A stretch of DNA of 42,336 nucleotides, taken from assembly GCA_030627625.1 (NCBI GenBank), contig DAOURR010000012.1:1-42336 (forward strand), in the 5' to 3' direction. The notes beneath the pieces were generated by a model. It did no database searches and was not told the origin of the DNA. It worked only from the letters and a program-made list of their open reading frames with translations. Source of the DNA: UBA3103 sp002365855 (GTDB lineage Bacteria; Bacillota; Desulfotomaculia; Desulfotomaculales; Pelotomaculaceae). A program made the position numbers and the translations under genes. Positions within the stretch are counted from its first letter, which is position 1; every line of letters starts with the position of its first letter. This document shows, one piece after another, positions 24,854 to 32,089 of this stretch.

Positions 24854-25075
24854 TTGTCACAGATAAAATTTACTCCTGAAGTCAATAAAAAATTTTGCAA
24901 AAAATGTGAGCTCTGCGTCCGTTTATGCCCACGGGGTGTCTTTGACCTGGACCGGGAAGGATATCCCTTCCCGGCCAGGGCGGAAGAATGCCATGGCTGC
25001 GGCCGGTGCCTTCAATGGTGCCCGGACTTTGCGATAGAGATTAAAAAAATAAATCTTAAGCAGGACCATTCTTAA
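24854..25075 (+). CDS. Small ferredoxin with two [4Fe-4S] clusters (KorD/PorD-like)
   Basis: The 73-residue protein has two classical motifs, CKKCELCVRLCP and CHGCGRCLQWCP, with spacing like the delta subunits of 2-oxoacid:ferredoxin oxidoreductases. No alpha, beta or gamma subunit gene is adjacent, so it stands alone here. TTG 24854 is chosen because CAGGGAG lies 7 bases upstream; the longer TTG 24815 start has no site and adds unrelated residues. It lies about 190 bases after the DUF364 gene and may serve a redox step linked to that cluster. Confidence 0.8.
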   Translation: MSQIKFTPEVNKKFCKKCELCVRLCPRGVFDLDREGYPFPARAEECHGCGRCLQWCPDFAIEIKKINLKQDHS

Positions 25076-25093
25076 AGACGAAAATATCCGGTT

Positions 25094-27013
25094 TCAATCA
25101 CCTTCAACTATGCTCAGCCAAATTTCCATTTGTTCCTGAAGTTTAGCGCGAGCCTGGTCTAAATCAGTCTGAATTCTCAGGCAGTTTTCGTAGTTTTGAG
25201 CATTCTGCGGCAGGTAAAGCTCTTTTTCCAGGCGGCTGACAAGGTCCTCCAGCCTGGCGATGTCTTGTTCGAGTTCTTCTATTTTCCTCTGGCGCCTTCG
25301 TTTCTGCCGGTCTTCTTCTTTTTTAAATAAGTATTGTTTTTTTTCAGCCGTCTTTTCAGCGCGTTCAGATCCAGAGGGACTGACGGGCGGTTGTTGAGTC
25401 TGCTCCGACCTTTTATATAAATAATAATCGTAATTACCATGGTAGTTTTGCATTCCGCCGGGGGACAGGCATAGGATCCTGCCGGCGATTTTATTGATGA
25501 AGTAACGGTCGTGGGAGACGAAAAGCAGTGTTCCCGGGTAACCGGTCAGGGATTCTTCCAGTACCTCCCGGCCAGGCAGGTCGAGGTGACTGGTAGGCTC
25601 GTCCAGGACTAGAAAATTTGCCTGCTGCAGCATCAAAGCAGCCAGCGCCAGGCGTGATTTTTCCCCGCCGCTCAAGTCTGCCACGCTTTTTTTAACATCG
25701 TCCCCCCGGAACAGAAACCTGCCAAGAACCGTGCGGATGTCAGCCTCATCGATGTGGGGATAGCGGTCCCATAATTCGTGCAGGACCTGCTTGCCGCGGT
25801 CCAGCCCGTGCTGCTCCTGATCGTAATAGCCCATTTGGACGTAACTTCCAAGCCGGACTTGGCCGCTCAGGGGCTGGATCAGCCCGGCGATAGTTTTCAG
25901 CAGGGTGGATTTTCCGATGCCGTTGGGGCCAATCAGGGCCACCCGCTCCCCCCTGGCGATCTCGAATTTCAGCCCCTGGGCCAAGGTCAGGCCGGGGTAG
26001 CCGATGTTAAGGTCTCCAGCCTGCAGAACCTCCCGGCCGCTGGTGCGTTTAATGTTAAATGAAACTGCTATCTTCCGCTCGCTGCCGGGACGGTCCAACT
26101 TACGCATCTTGTCCAGAACTTTTAAGCGGCTCCGGGCCTGGCCCGCGGTATCCTTGGCAGCAATGTTGCGCCTAACGAAGTCTTCAAGGCGGCTGATTTC
26201 AGCCTGCTGCCTGTTGTAATCCCTGAGTTGCTGCGCGAGCGCCGCTTCCTTTTGCCGGGCATAACTCGTGTAGTTACCGACATAGCGGGTCAGGCAGCCG
26301 CCATCGAGATCATATATTTCTTTTGCCAGCGCATCCAGAAAATAGCGGTCGTGGGAAACAACCAACACCGCTCCGGGGTACGCCTTCAGGTATTGTTCCA
26401 GCCAGTTGAGGTTGTCCATGTCCAGGTAGTTGGTGGGCTCATCAAGTACCAGCAGGTCCGGGGCGCCGAGCAGGCTGCGAGCCAGCGCCAGCCGGGTCTT
26501 TTGGCCTCCGCTTAAGCTTTTGACCGGGGTATCGTAGTCCTGTTCACTGAACTTTAAACCATGCAGCACACCGCGTATGGCGGTTTCATATTCATACCCG
26601 CCCTTATTTTTAAAATCAACGGTTAGGCTGTCATAATCAATGAGAAGCTGACGATACGTGTTTGTATCCGGGGCTAGCGATGGGTCCGACATCATCTTTT
26701 CCATATCCCTGAGCTTAAACTCCATAGCAGTAAGGGATGTGAAAGCTGAGAGCATCTCGGTCCAGATGCTCTGCTCTGACTCCAGGCCTGCGTCCTGAGC
26801 CAGGTAGGAAAGCTTCAGGCCTTTGGGTCTGGACACTTCTCCCGTGTCCGGCTGAAGATTTCCGGTTATAATTTTCAAGAGCGTTGTTTTGCCGGCTCCG
26901 TTTAATCCGACAATACCAGACCGGCCACCGGCGTGGATGGTCAGGGACACGTCTCTTAAGACCCGGTGGGCGCCAAAAGATTTTGAAACATGAGCTGTCT
27001 GCAGTAAAATCAC
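25094..27013 (-). CDS. ABC-F family ATPase
   Basis: The 639-residue soluble protein contains two ABC domains with no membrane segments. The first has Walker A GLNGAGKT near 36-43, and the second has GPNGIGKST near 358. Two LSGG signatures are present, and both Walker B motifs read LDEPT followed by N or S. The linker of about 80 residues and a charged coiled-coil C-terminal tail (about 560-630) match the Uup/YdiF-like ABC-F branch. ABC-F proteins act on ribosomes to relieve stalling or protect from antibiotics. The start is GTG 27013 with GGAGAGGTGAG upstream. The gene is convergent with the ferredoxin. Confidence 0.92.
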   Translation of the reverse strand: MILLQTAHVSKSFGAHRVLRDVSLTIHAGGRSGIVGLNGAGKTTLLKIITGNLQPDTGEVSRPKGLKLSYLAQDAGLESEQSIWTEMLSAFTSLTAMEFKLRDMEKMMSDPSLAPDTNTYRQLLIDYDSLTVDFKNKGGYEYETAIRGVLHGLKFSEQDYDTPVKSLSGGQKTRLALARSLLGAPDLLVLDEPTNYLDMDNLNWLEQYLKAYPGAVLVVSHDRYFLDALAKEIYDLDGGCLTRYVGNYTSYARQKEAALAQQLRDYNRQQAEISRLEDFVRRNIAAKDTAGQARSRLKVLDKMRKLDRPGSERKIAVSFNIKRTSGREVLQAGDLNIGYPGLTLAQGLKFEIARGERVALIGPNGIGKSTLLKTIAGLIQPLSGQVRLGSYVQMGYYDQEQHGLDRGKQVLHELWDRYPHIDEADIRTVLGRFLFRGDDVKKSVADLSGGEKSRLALAALMLQQANFLVLDEPTSHLDLPGREVLEESLTGYPGTLLFVSHDRYFINKIAGRILCLSPGGMQNYHGNYDYYLYKRSEQTQQPPVSPSGSERAEKTAEKKQYLFKKEEDRQKRRRQRKIEELEQDIARLEDLVSRLEKELYLPQNAQNYENCLRIQTDLDQARAKLQEQMEIWLSIVEGD

Positions 27014-27092
27014 GATCCGCTCACCTCTCCATTTATTCAGTTTACAACAGCGCGCCGGGTGTTACAAGGAAAAACGGCAGGTATTACTAAGT

Positions 27093-27582
27093 ATGAATTT
27101 GAAATGTTGTCAAGTGAGAAAAAAGGAAGATGCTGTTTCAGTGCGGCTTCCGGAAGGGGACAGCGGCTATTTAAAGCGATCAGATGTAAAAAAAGCCGGG
27201 GAACAGACATTCTCCCGGTCAGGTATTATTGAAGAGCAAAGCAGTTTCTTGGGCTGCGCTATCTTTGGGCGGGTACAACGGATTAGACTGCTCCGGTTTT
27301 ACCATGAGGCTCTACCAGTCTCAGGGCATCAGCATACCCCGTGACGCTGATGAACAGGCCAGGGAGGGGTTTGAGGTTGCTGACAGGAATGACCTGCAGC
27401 CGGGAGACCTACTCTTTTTCGCGGTCAAAATGGGCCTTGGACAGGTCCACCATTCAGCCATGCACATTGGGGACGGGATGATGATTCACGCTCCGGACAG
27501 CCGGTCTGAAATAAGGATAGATCACGTGGACAACGGTGTTTACAAGGATGAATTTTGGGGCGCCAGGAGCTACGCCGACTAG
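27093..27582 (+). pseudogene. NlpC/P60 cell-wall endopeptidase, frameshifted and 5'-truncated
   Basis: The first frame gives an SH3-like end (VRLPEGDSGYLKRSDV). A second short frame contains FLGLRYLWAGTT. A third contains the catalytic part, GLDCSGF with the active cysteine, DLQPGDLLFF, and VHHSAMHIGDGMMIHA with the catalytic histidine. Two single-base losses, at about 27235 (GAGCAAAG for GAGGCAAAG) and about 27288 (ACGGATTA for ACGGGATTA), separate the frames. The expected N-terminal signal and most of the SH3 domain are also missing. The stop overlaps the end of the HD-GYP gene on the other strand. Confidence 0.85.
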
Positions 27583-28703
27583 GAGATGAGCTTCCCTTCA
27601 TTTAGCTTAAGCTCTTCTATTTCGCTGTGGTCCAGGACCTTTATAACAGTGAGGTTATTCTGCAGCGAGAGGTCGATGTCCAGAGGTTCCTGAAGTTTGT
27701 TTCCCGTAGAGTCGTAAAGCACTTTGACCCTGGGGTATAAAGGGTAGCCCTTTGGTGTCTCAACCACAACAGCTATTTCATTTGAGCTGAGCTTGATGAT
27801 GGAACCTGCCGGGTAGGCCGCTATATTGCTGAGGAAGGCGAGCACCAGTTTATAGTCAAAGAGAAAATCACCCGAGCCGGCCAGCATTTCAAAGACCTCG
27901 TTTGGCGGATATGCCTTCCGGTAGACCCGGTCTGCGGTCATGGCGTCATACACATCAGCAATACCGACGATCTGGGAGAATACGTGAATGCTGCCGCCCT
28001 GCAGTCCCTTCGGATATCCCTCGCCATTGTACCGCTCATGATGCTGCAAAGCAATCAGGGCATACAGCTTCCTCACGTAAGCCTCGTTGCTGGCCAGGAT
28101 GGTATAACCGTATTCGGAATGCCTCTTGACAACATTGAACTCACTTTCAGTTAAGGAGCCTGGTTTATTCAGAATATGGGGAGGAACCAGGGTTTTGCCC
28201 ATATCGTGCATCAAGGCGCCCATTCCCAGGTTCATCAGCTTTGTTTTGTCGTATCCCAGGGACACACCGGTAACCAGGGATAGAACGCAGACGTTGACCG
28301 AATGCCCGAAAAGGTAATCGTCAATGCTTCGGATATCGACCAGGTTGACCATCAAAGATGGGTTGTCCAGGAGCTGGTCTATGATGTCATTGACAACTTT
28401 CTTTGAGTCGCTTACCACCGCCTTGTCCAGGGGAGACTCGGAAGTGTTCTGCCCGTTTAGGATGCTCCTGGTTAGTTTGATGGCGGCAACCCTGCTTCTT
28501 TCGTCAATCACGTCCTGAACAAAAAAATCGGGCAGACTGTCATCGATGATATAAAGTGCTGGTATACCCAGCTTTTTTAAGCTGTCAATATACCTTTTAT
28601 TCAGAATCACGCCCCTGCTGATCAGTGTTTCGCCCCTGCTGTTGTAAATGTTATGGCCCACTTTCATGCCTGAAAGCAGGGATGTGATTGCCACTCTTCT
28701 CAC
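27579..28703 (-). CDS. HD-GYP domain cyclic di-GMP phosphodiesterase-type protein
   Basis: The 374-residue protein has an HD-GYP domain from about residue 125 to 290, with metal ligands in GHSVNV, LMHDMGKTLVP and LQHHERYNGEGYPKGL, the last containing the GYP motif. The N-terminal 110 residues are a DUF3391-like or receptor-less segment of unknown role. The C-terminus has a short beta-rich tail (AGSIIKLSSNEIAVVVE) typical of these proteins. GTG 28703 is chosen because GAGGT lies 7 bases upstream and overlaps the earlier GTG 28712. HD-GYP enzymes degrade cyclic di-GMP. No GGDEF protein is adjacent. Confidence 0.9.
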   Translation of the reverse strand: MRRVAITSLLSGMKVGHNIYNSRGETLISRGVILNKRYIDSLKKLGIPALYIIDDSLPDFFVQDVIDERSRVAAIKLTRSILNGQNTSESPLDKAVVSDSKKVVNDIIDQLLDNPSLMVNLVDIRSIDDYLFGHSVNVCVLSLVTGVSLGYDKTKLMNLGMGALMHDMGKTLVPPHILNKPGSLTESEFNVVKRHSEYGYTILASNEAYVRKLYALIALQHHERYNGEGYPKGLQGGSIHVFSQIVGIADVYDAMTADRVYRKAYPPNEVFEMLAGSGDFLFDYKLVLAFLSNIAAYPAGSIIKLSSNEIAVVVETPKGYPLYPRVKVLYDSTGNKLQEPLDIDLSLQNNLTVIKVLDHSEIEELKLNEGKLIS

Positions 28704-28783
28704 CGGCCGCACCTCGTCATTTTTGTCGCCTTTCTTTTGTATATATAAGTTTTCGTAATAAAACTTAAAATCTTTAGTTATGT

Positions 28784-29098
28784 CTACTCGTTATCATCAT
28801 ACATCTCGCTTATTATGCATGGTATTGAGCCGGAAACCAGCCGTCCGCTTTCCAACTCCACGTAGATCAGCCTTCCTACCGGGTTGTCAATAATAGTCCG
28901 GGGATCGATCCAAACTTTCTCACATTTTGCTTCTACACAGCCGGTATATTTTGGGCAGTGCCCGCAGCAGATAGAACCGCACTGCGGTGTGTCCAGAAAG
29001 ATGTCGGAACACTTAGGGGTTTCCGCTTCGCCACTATCCTGGTAAATGTTTTGGCACAGGTTTGCCCTTTCCTGCATGGTCATTTCTTCATAATTCAA
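28784..29098 (-). CDS. Cysteine-rich small protein of unknown function
   Basis: I do not recognise this 104-residue protein. The middle part has a dense cysteine pattern (CSDIFLDTPQCGSICCGHCP, then CVEAKCEKVW), which suggests an iron-sulfur or zinc site. The C-terminal part (IYVELESGRLVSGSIPCI) looks like a small beta fold. TTG 29098 is chosen because AGGAGG lies about 8 bases upstream; the longer frame from 29155 would contain that site. It is divergent from acuA and may share the intergenic control region. Confidence 0.75.
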   Translation of the reverse strand: MNYEEMTMQERANLCQNIYQDSGEAETPKCSDIFLDTPQCGSICCGHCPKYTGCVEAKCEKVWIDPRTIIDNPVGRLIYVELESGRLVSGSIPCIISEMYDDNE

Positions 29099-29317
29099 AG
29101 TGACCCCTCCTAAAATTGTTACTGTTCCCGCCCGAGTTATCCGTTTGTACATCAAATATTCTAAGCATAAGGAAAAATCCCTTCATATGTCCATCTGCTC
29201 TTTGCAAAGACCTTTTTTTATTTTCTACAAGAGAAAACAGGCGAAAGGAATAAACGGGTCTGGCGGCTAATGTTTGGATCTACAGCTAATACTAACCGGG
29301 ACCGAGGGGGGATCTGC

Positions 29318-29932
29318 ATGACCAAAATATCTCCGTCCAAAGTAGAGGAGCGGTCTTTTGTAGTTGAAGGACCAGTTTCTGCTTCCTGTCTTGGTGAATT
29401 GGCCATAGACCCGGAAATGAGCAACTTCAGGCCCGCTGAAATTCAGAAGGATGCTCTGCTTCAGATTGCAGCGGATGACTACTGCAAGGTTTTTATAGCT
29501 GTAAGTGAAAAGGTTATCATCGGATATCTGGCATTTCACCAGCCTCATGAACTGACTCGTTGGAGCAGCCTGCCTTTTATTCTTGAACTGGGGGCTGTCG
29601 AAATCTCTCCCCGCTGGAGGCGCCAGGGGGTGGGGAAGAGCTTGATAACAGCAGCGGGACGGCACGGCTTTATGGAAAACCATGTGGTTATCAGCCTTGA
29701 ATACGCCTGGCACTGGGACCTAGAGGGCAGCGGCCTGGATATGTGGTCATACAAAGACGTTCTTTACCGCCTTTTCAGCAAGATCGGCTTCCGGGTCTAC
29801 CAGACAGACGATCCGGATATTATGGAGCACCCGGCAAATTTCTTCATGGCACGAGTTGGAAAAAACATTAATGAAAATCAGCGGGGCGACTTTTTGAATC
29901 ATTTGTATTTGGACAGCCTGACTTATAAATAA
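29318..29932 (+). CDS. acuA: AcuA-like GNAT protein acetyltransferase
   Basis: The 204-residue protein resembles Bacillus AcuA along its length, including ELGAVEISPRWRRQGVGKSL (the acetyl-CoA binding loop, R/Q-x-x-G-x-G/A, near residues 103-122), the SLEYAWHWDLEGSG segment and the DDPDIMEHPANFFMARVGK C-terminus. AcuA acetylates a lysine of acetyl-CoA synthetase and switches it off. ATG 29318 follows GGGGGG by about 6 bases; the upstream frame to 29270 has no site. Neither acuC nor an acetyl-CoA synthetase gene lies nearby. The sirtuin at 40.0 kb could reverse such acetylation, but it is not linked. Confidence 0.85.
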   Translation: MTKISPSKVEERSFVVEGPVSASCLGELAIDPEMSNFRPAEIQKDALLQIAADDYCKVFIAVSEKVIIGYLAFHQPHELTRWSSLPFILELGAVEISPRWRRQGVGKSLITAAGRHGFMENHVVISLEYAWHWDLEGSGLDMWSYKDVLYRLFSKIGFRVYQTDDPDIMEHPANFFMARVGKNINENQRGDFLNHLYLDSLTYK

Positions 29933-30014
29933 CTGCGGGTGCTGCGGTAAAGAACCCTTAAGATGGCCTAAAGGTGGACATAAAAATAAAACAAGCCTAT
30001 TAAAGTACAACTTT

Positions 30015-30053
30015 GAGTTTTATTTAAAAAATAAAACTCATTTTTTGTTTTTT
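30015..30053 (+). terminator. Intrinsic terminator after acuA
   Basis: GAGTTTTATTT at 30015-30025 and AAATAAAACTC at 30029-30039 form a perfect 11-base-pair stem. Long T runs follow (TTTTTTG then TTTTTTT). Confidence 0.85.
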
Positions 30054-30134
30054 TATTGAAACCACAACTCTGCATAATGGTAGTTTTGCGTAGTCTTACT
30101 CAAATACAGCTTTTTAATTAAATAATTAGAACGT

Positions 30135-30163
30135 TTGACAAGTAGTAAATATTTGATTATAAT
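30135..30163 (+). promoter_or_regulatory. Consensus sigma-A promoter
   Basis: TTGACA at 30135-30140 and TATAAT at 30158-30163 are both perfect hexamers with 17 bases between them. The start codon of the next gene is 33 bases downstream. This is the clearest promoter in the window. Confidence 0.9.
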
Positions 30164-30196
30164 CTATCAAGAATACAAAATATGGGAGTGTGTAGA

Positions 30197-30505
30197 ATGA
30201 CGTTTGAAGTTTATAAGCCTCGAGGTGAAAGAGTACCCAAATTGCCCTTGGTAACTATTTCTAAGAATTCTATTGTCTTAAACAAACATGCTCGCGAAAA
30301 GCTGAATACGGAAAAGGTAGAGCTTGCTTATGACCAAGAAACGAACACAATCCGGGTTAAAGCCACAGATGATGGGCAGAATATTAAGAAAACGAAGGTT
30401 TTTAGCAGAGGCTTTTTTAATCATTTCAACATCGCGGCAAAAGGTAAATTTAGCGCAAAATATGACGAAAAAGAGAATGCGTTGTTCGTAAACCTGAACC
30501 AGTAA
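30197..30505 (+). CDS. Small protein of unknown function, possibly AbrB-like
   Basis: This 102-residue protein is not one I can name. It begins with a segment like VTISKNSIVLNKHAREKLN, which resembles the strand-turn pattern of short DNA-binding or swapped-hairpin proteins, and it is otherwise beta-rich and basic (about 16 lysines). No signal or membrane segment is seen. ATG 30197 follows GGGAGTG by 6-7 bases; ATG 30182 lies upstream of that site. A perfect promoter and two consecutive terminators make it a separate, probably well expressed transcript. Confidence 0.8.
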   Translation: MTFEVYKPRGERVPKLPLVTISKNSIVLNKHAREKLNTEKVELAYDQETNTIRVKATDDGQNIKKTKVFSRGFFNHFNIAAKGKFSAKYDEKENALFVNLNQ

Positions 30506-30512
30506 TGAACAT

Positions 30513-30536
30513 GCCCGTAAAAAACGGGCTTTTTGT
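30513..30536 (+). terminator. Intrinsic terminator after the small gene
   Basis: GCCCGT at 30513-30518 and ACGGGC at 30524-30529 pair around AAAAA and are followed by TTTTTG. Confidence 0.85.
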
Positions 30537-30558
30537 TTATATCTAACCAAAACGGACG

Positions 30559-30583
30559 GAGGGGGCACTGCCCCTCTTTTTTT
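30559..30583 (+). terminator. Second tandem terminator
   Basis: GAGGGG at 30559-30564 and CCCCTC at 30571-30576 pair around GCACTG and are followed by seven T. Confidence 0.7.
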
Positions 30584-30588
30584 GTCTG

Positions 30589-30660
30589 TAAGTTGGGGAC
30601 ATTCAGAGGTCAGCGGGGATGGTTCTCGTTGCTTCCCGATAAGAAAACAACGAGAACCAC
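30589..30660. repeat. REP-like element with perfect inverted repeat
   Basis: It starts with AAGTTGGGGAC, also found at 41836-41846. It contains GGTTCTCGTTG at 30621-30631 and its exact complement CAACGAGAACC at 30648-30658. GGGGAC plus a GGTT-type stem is common in REP-like palindromes of related Firmicutes, which are moved by Y1 (REP-associated) transposases. No such transposase lies in the window. Confidence 0.6.
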
Positions 30661-30696
30661 TATAAAAATCTGCAAGTTAACTTGAATTATTAAAAT

Positions 30697-30837
30697 TACC
30701 GCAATGCCATGTCGCATGATGAAGCAGTGGAAGAACTGCGGAAGTGTGCCGGGATGCAGTTTGTGCCAGAGTTAGTGGAAAAATTTATTTGTTTGCTTCA
30801 AAGCGGCCCCAAAGGAAGTAAGGCTGGACATCTGTGA
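30697..30837 (+). pseudogene. Remnant of an HD-GYP protein C-terminus
   Basis: In frame from 30697 to the TGA at 30837 the sequence reads YRNAMSHDEAVEELRKCAG and then MQFVPELVEKFICLL. This is the standard end of HD-GYP domains, a helix with eAl..L...aGtqFdPelV.aF. No upstream part of the domain remains. It is not the same sequence as the HD-GYP gene at 27.6-28.7 kb. Confidence 0.7.
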
Positions 30838-30912
30838 GTGTACCCTCTCCCCCGGCATCTACCCACACTTGTGCTGAGCAAATATTTAGATGTTACGCGG
30901 AAGACTTTGTAG

Positions 30913-30936
30913 CTGGTTATAATTAACCGGTTTTTT
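30913..30936 (+). terminator. Intrinsic terminator before the NUDIX gene
   Basis: CTGGTTA at 30913-30919 pairs with TAACCGG at 30924-30930 with one wobble around a TAAT loop, and six T follow. It ends the segment containing the HD-GYP remnant. Confidence 0.65.
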
Positions 30937-31016
30937 GTTTTGCCAACGTAAAAAATATTGTGCGCGAAGAAGACTCTAGCTGTTATAATAGGAAAAAGCC
31001 CTGGAGGGTGGAGTTG

Positions 31017-31520
31017 ATGAACCAGCGTTTTTATTACTGCCCTAAATGCGGTGGTGACTTAAGATATAAGGTGTACGGCGACAGGGACAGGCTCACCTGC
31101 TCTGATTGCGGCTACATTTTTTACGAAAACCCTGTTGTGGGTGTGGCCATTGTTGTTTTAGACCGGGACGGGCGCATCCTCATGGGCAGAAGGAACAGCA
31201 GCTACTGCGGTGGTATGTGGTGTATACCCTGCGGCTACGTGGAATATGATGAAGATGTTTTTGATGCCGCGATGAGGGAATTTAAGGAAGAAACAGGTCT
31301 TGACGTTAAAATTAAAAAAGTTTTTACAGTGCAGTCAAACTTCCATAACCCGGAGACCCACACGGTCGGGATCTGGTTTGAGGCCGAAGTAGTGGGGGGC
31401 GAGCTGAAGGCAAGCGAGGATTTGGATGAGGTAGGTTACTTTGACCTCTCTTCCCCTCCCCCGCTGGCTTTTCCAACAGATGTCCTTGTTATTGAAAAAT
31501 TGAAGCAGAGAAACTCATAA
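31017..31520 (+). CDS. NUDIX hydrolase with N-terminal zinc ribbon
   Basis: The 167-residue protein has a zinc ribbon (CPKC and CSDC at about residues 9-32) followed by a NUDIX domain. The NUDIX box reads GYVEYDEDVFDAAM and then REFKEETGL at about residues 76-98, with all catalytic glutamates present. Such proteins hydrolyse nucleoside diphosphates linked to another group, for example ADP-ribose or NADH. ATG 31017 is preceded by GGAGGGTGGAG; the frame extends to 30960 without support. The gene is on the same strand as the small membrane protein 66 bases downstream. Confidence 0.88.
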   Translation: MNQRFYYCPKCGGDLRYKVYGDRDRLTCSDCGYIFYENPVVGVAIVVLDRDGRILMGRRNSSYCGGMWCIPCGYVEYDEDVFDAAMREFKEETGLDVKIKKVFTVQSNFHNPETHTVGIWFEAEVVGGELKASEDLDEVGYFDLSSPPPLAFPTDVLVIEKLKQRNS

Positions 31521-31586
31521 GGGTAGCCTGGTTGAGTTCTCAATATAATGCTATGGCGCCGGATAAACTATGGGTGAGATGATCTA

Positions 31587-31874
31587 ATGCCTCATTTTAT
31601 ACTGTCTGCAGTAGGTCTTTCCGCAGTTTCTTTTATTTGCAATCTTCCCCTGGGAAGATGGCGGGTTTCGGTCAGCAGGTTTTCCGCCTCCTGGTTTTTA
31701 GCTGTTCACCTGTCAATACCTCTGATTGTGTTGCTTCGCGTTGAAATGGGATTAAGCGCCTGGTTTATTCCCCTGTCGCTGGCGTCCGGACTGGTTGGTC
31801 AGTGGTTGGGCGGGTCTTATGGCGCCTGGAGGGAAAAAAGGGGCGAGGGTCATGACTTGGCTGATAAAGCGTAA
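31587..31874 (+). CDS. Small membrane protein of unknown function
   Basis: The 95-residue protein has two to three hydrophobic segments (about residues 4-22, 34-52 and 58-80) and a basic, soluble C-terminus. A conserved-looking CNLPLGRWRV motif follows the first segment. I do not recognise the family. GGGTGAGATGA precedes ATG 31587. It may be cotranscribed with the NUDIX gene. Confidence 0.7.
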   Translation: MPHFILSAVGLSAVSFICNLPLGRWRVSVSRFSASWFLAVHLSIPLIVLLRVEMGLSAWFIPLSLASGLVGQWLGGSYGAWREKRGEGHDLADKA

Positions 31875-31926
31875 GCTGGATGTTGCTTTCCAGGGAGAAG
31901 AAATTATAAAAAATTCAGTTATAAAT

Positions 31927-31961
31927 TTAGGGACATTCCTACAGCACAGGAGTGTCCCTAA
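31927..31961. repeat. REP-like hairpin
   Basis: TTAGGGACATTCCT at 31927-31940 and AGGAGTGTCCCTAA at 31948-31961 pair with a single mismatch. The GGGAC core resembles the elements at 30.6 and 41.8 kb. The rest of the 31875-32089 gap shows no gene. Confidence 0.55.
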
Positions 31962-32089
31962 TTAATATATCCCGCTGACTACTGATAAGTTAATAGTACG
32001 AAGCAGCTGAAGAAAAGGCGGGTTGTCCACCTTCATAAGCCGGAGGCGCTCAGGGTAGCAAGAGTTAGTAGCATCTCCTTGCTTCCCTA

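Noticed and set aside
25778..26515. Plus-strand frames inside the ABC-F gene
   Set aside because: They are frames opposite a strongly supported GC-richer gene and resemble no family.
28703..28712. GTG 28712 as start of the HD-GYP gene
   Set aside because: It overlaps the GAGGT ribosome binding site that serves GTG 28703.
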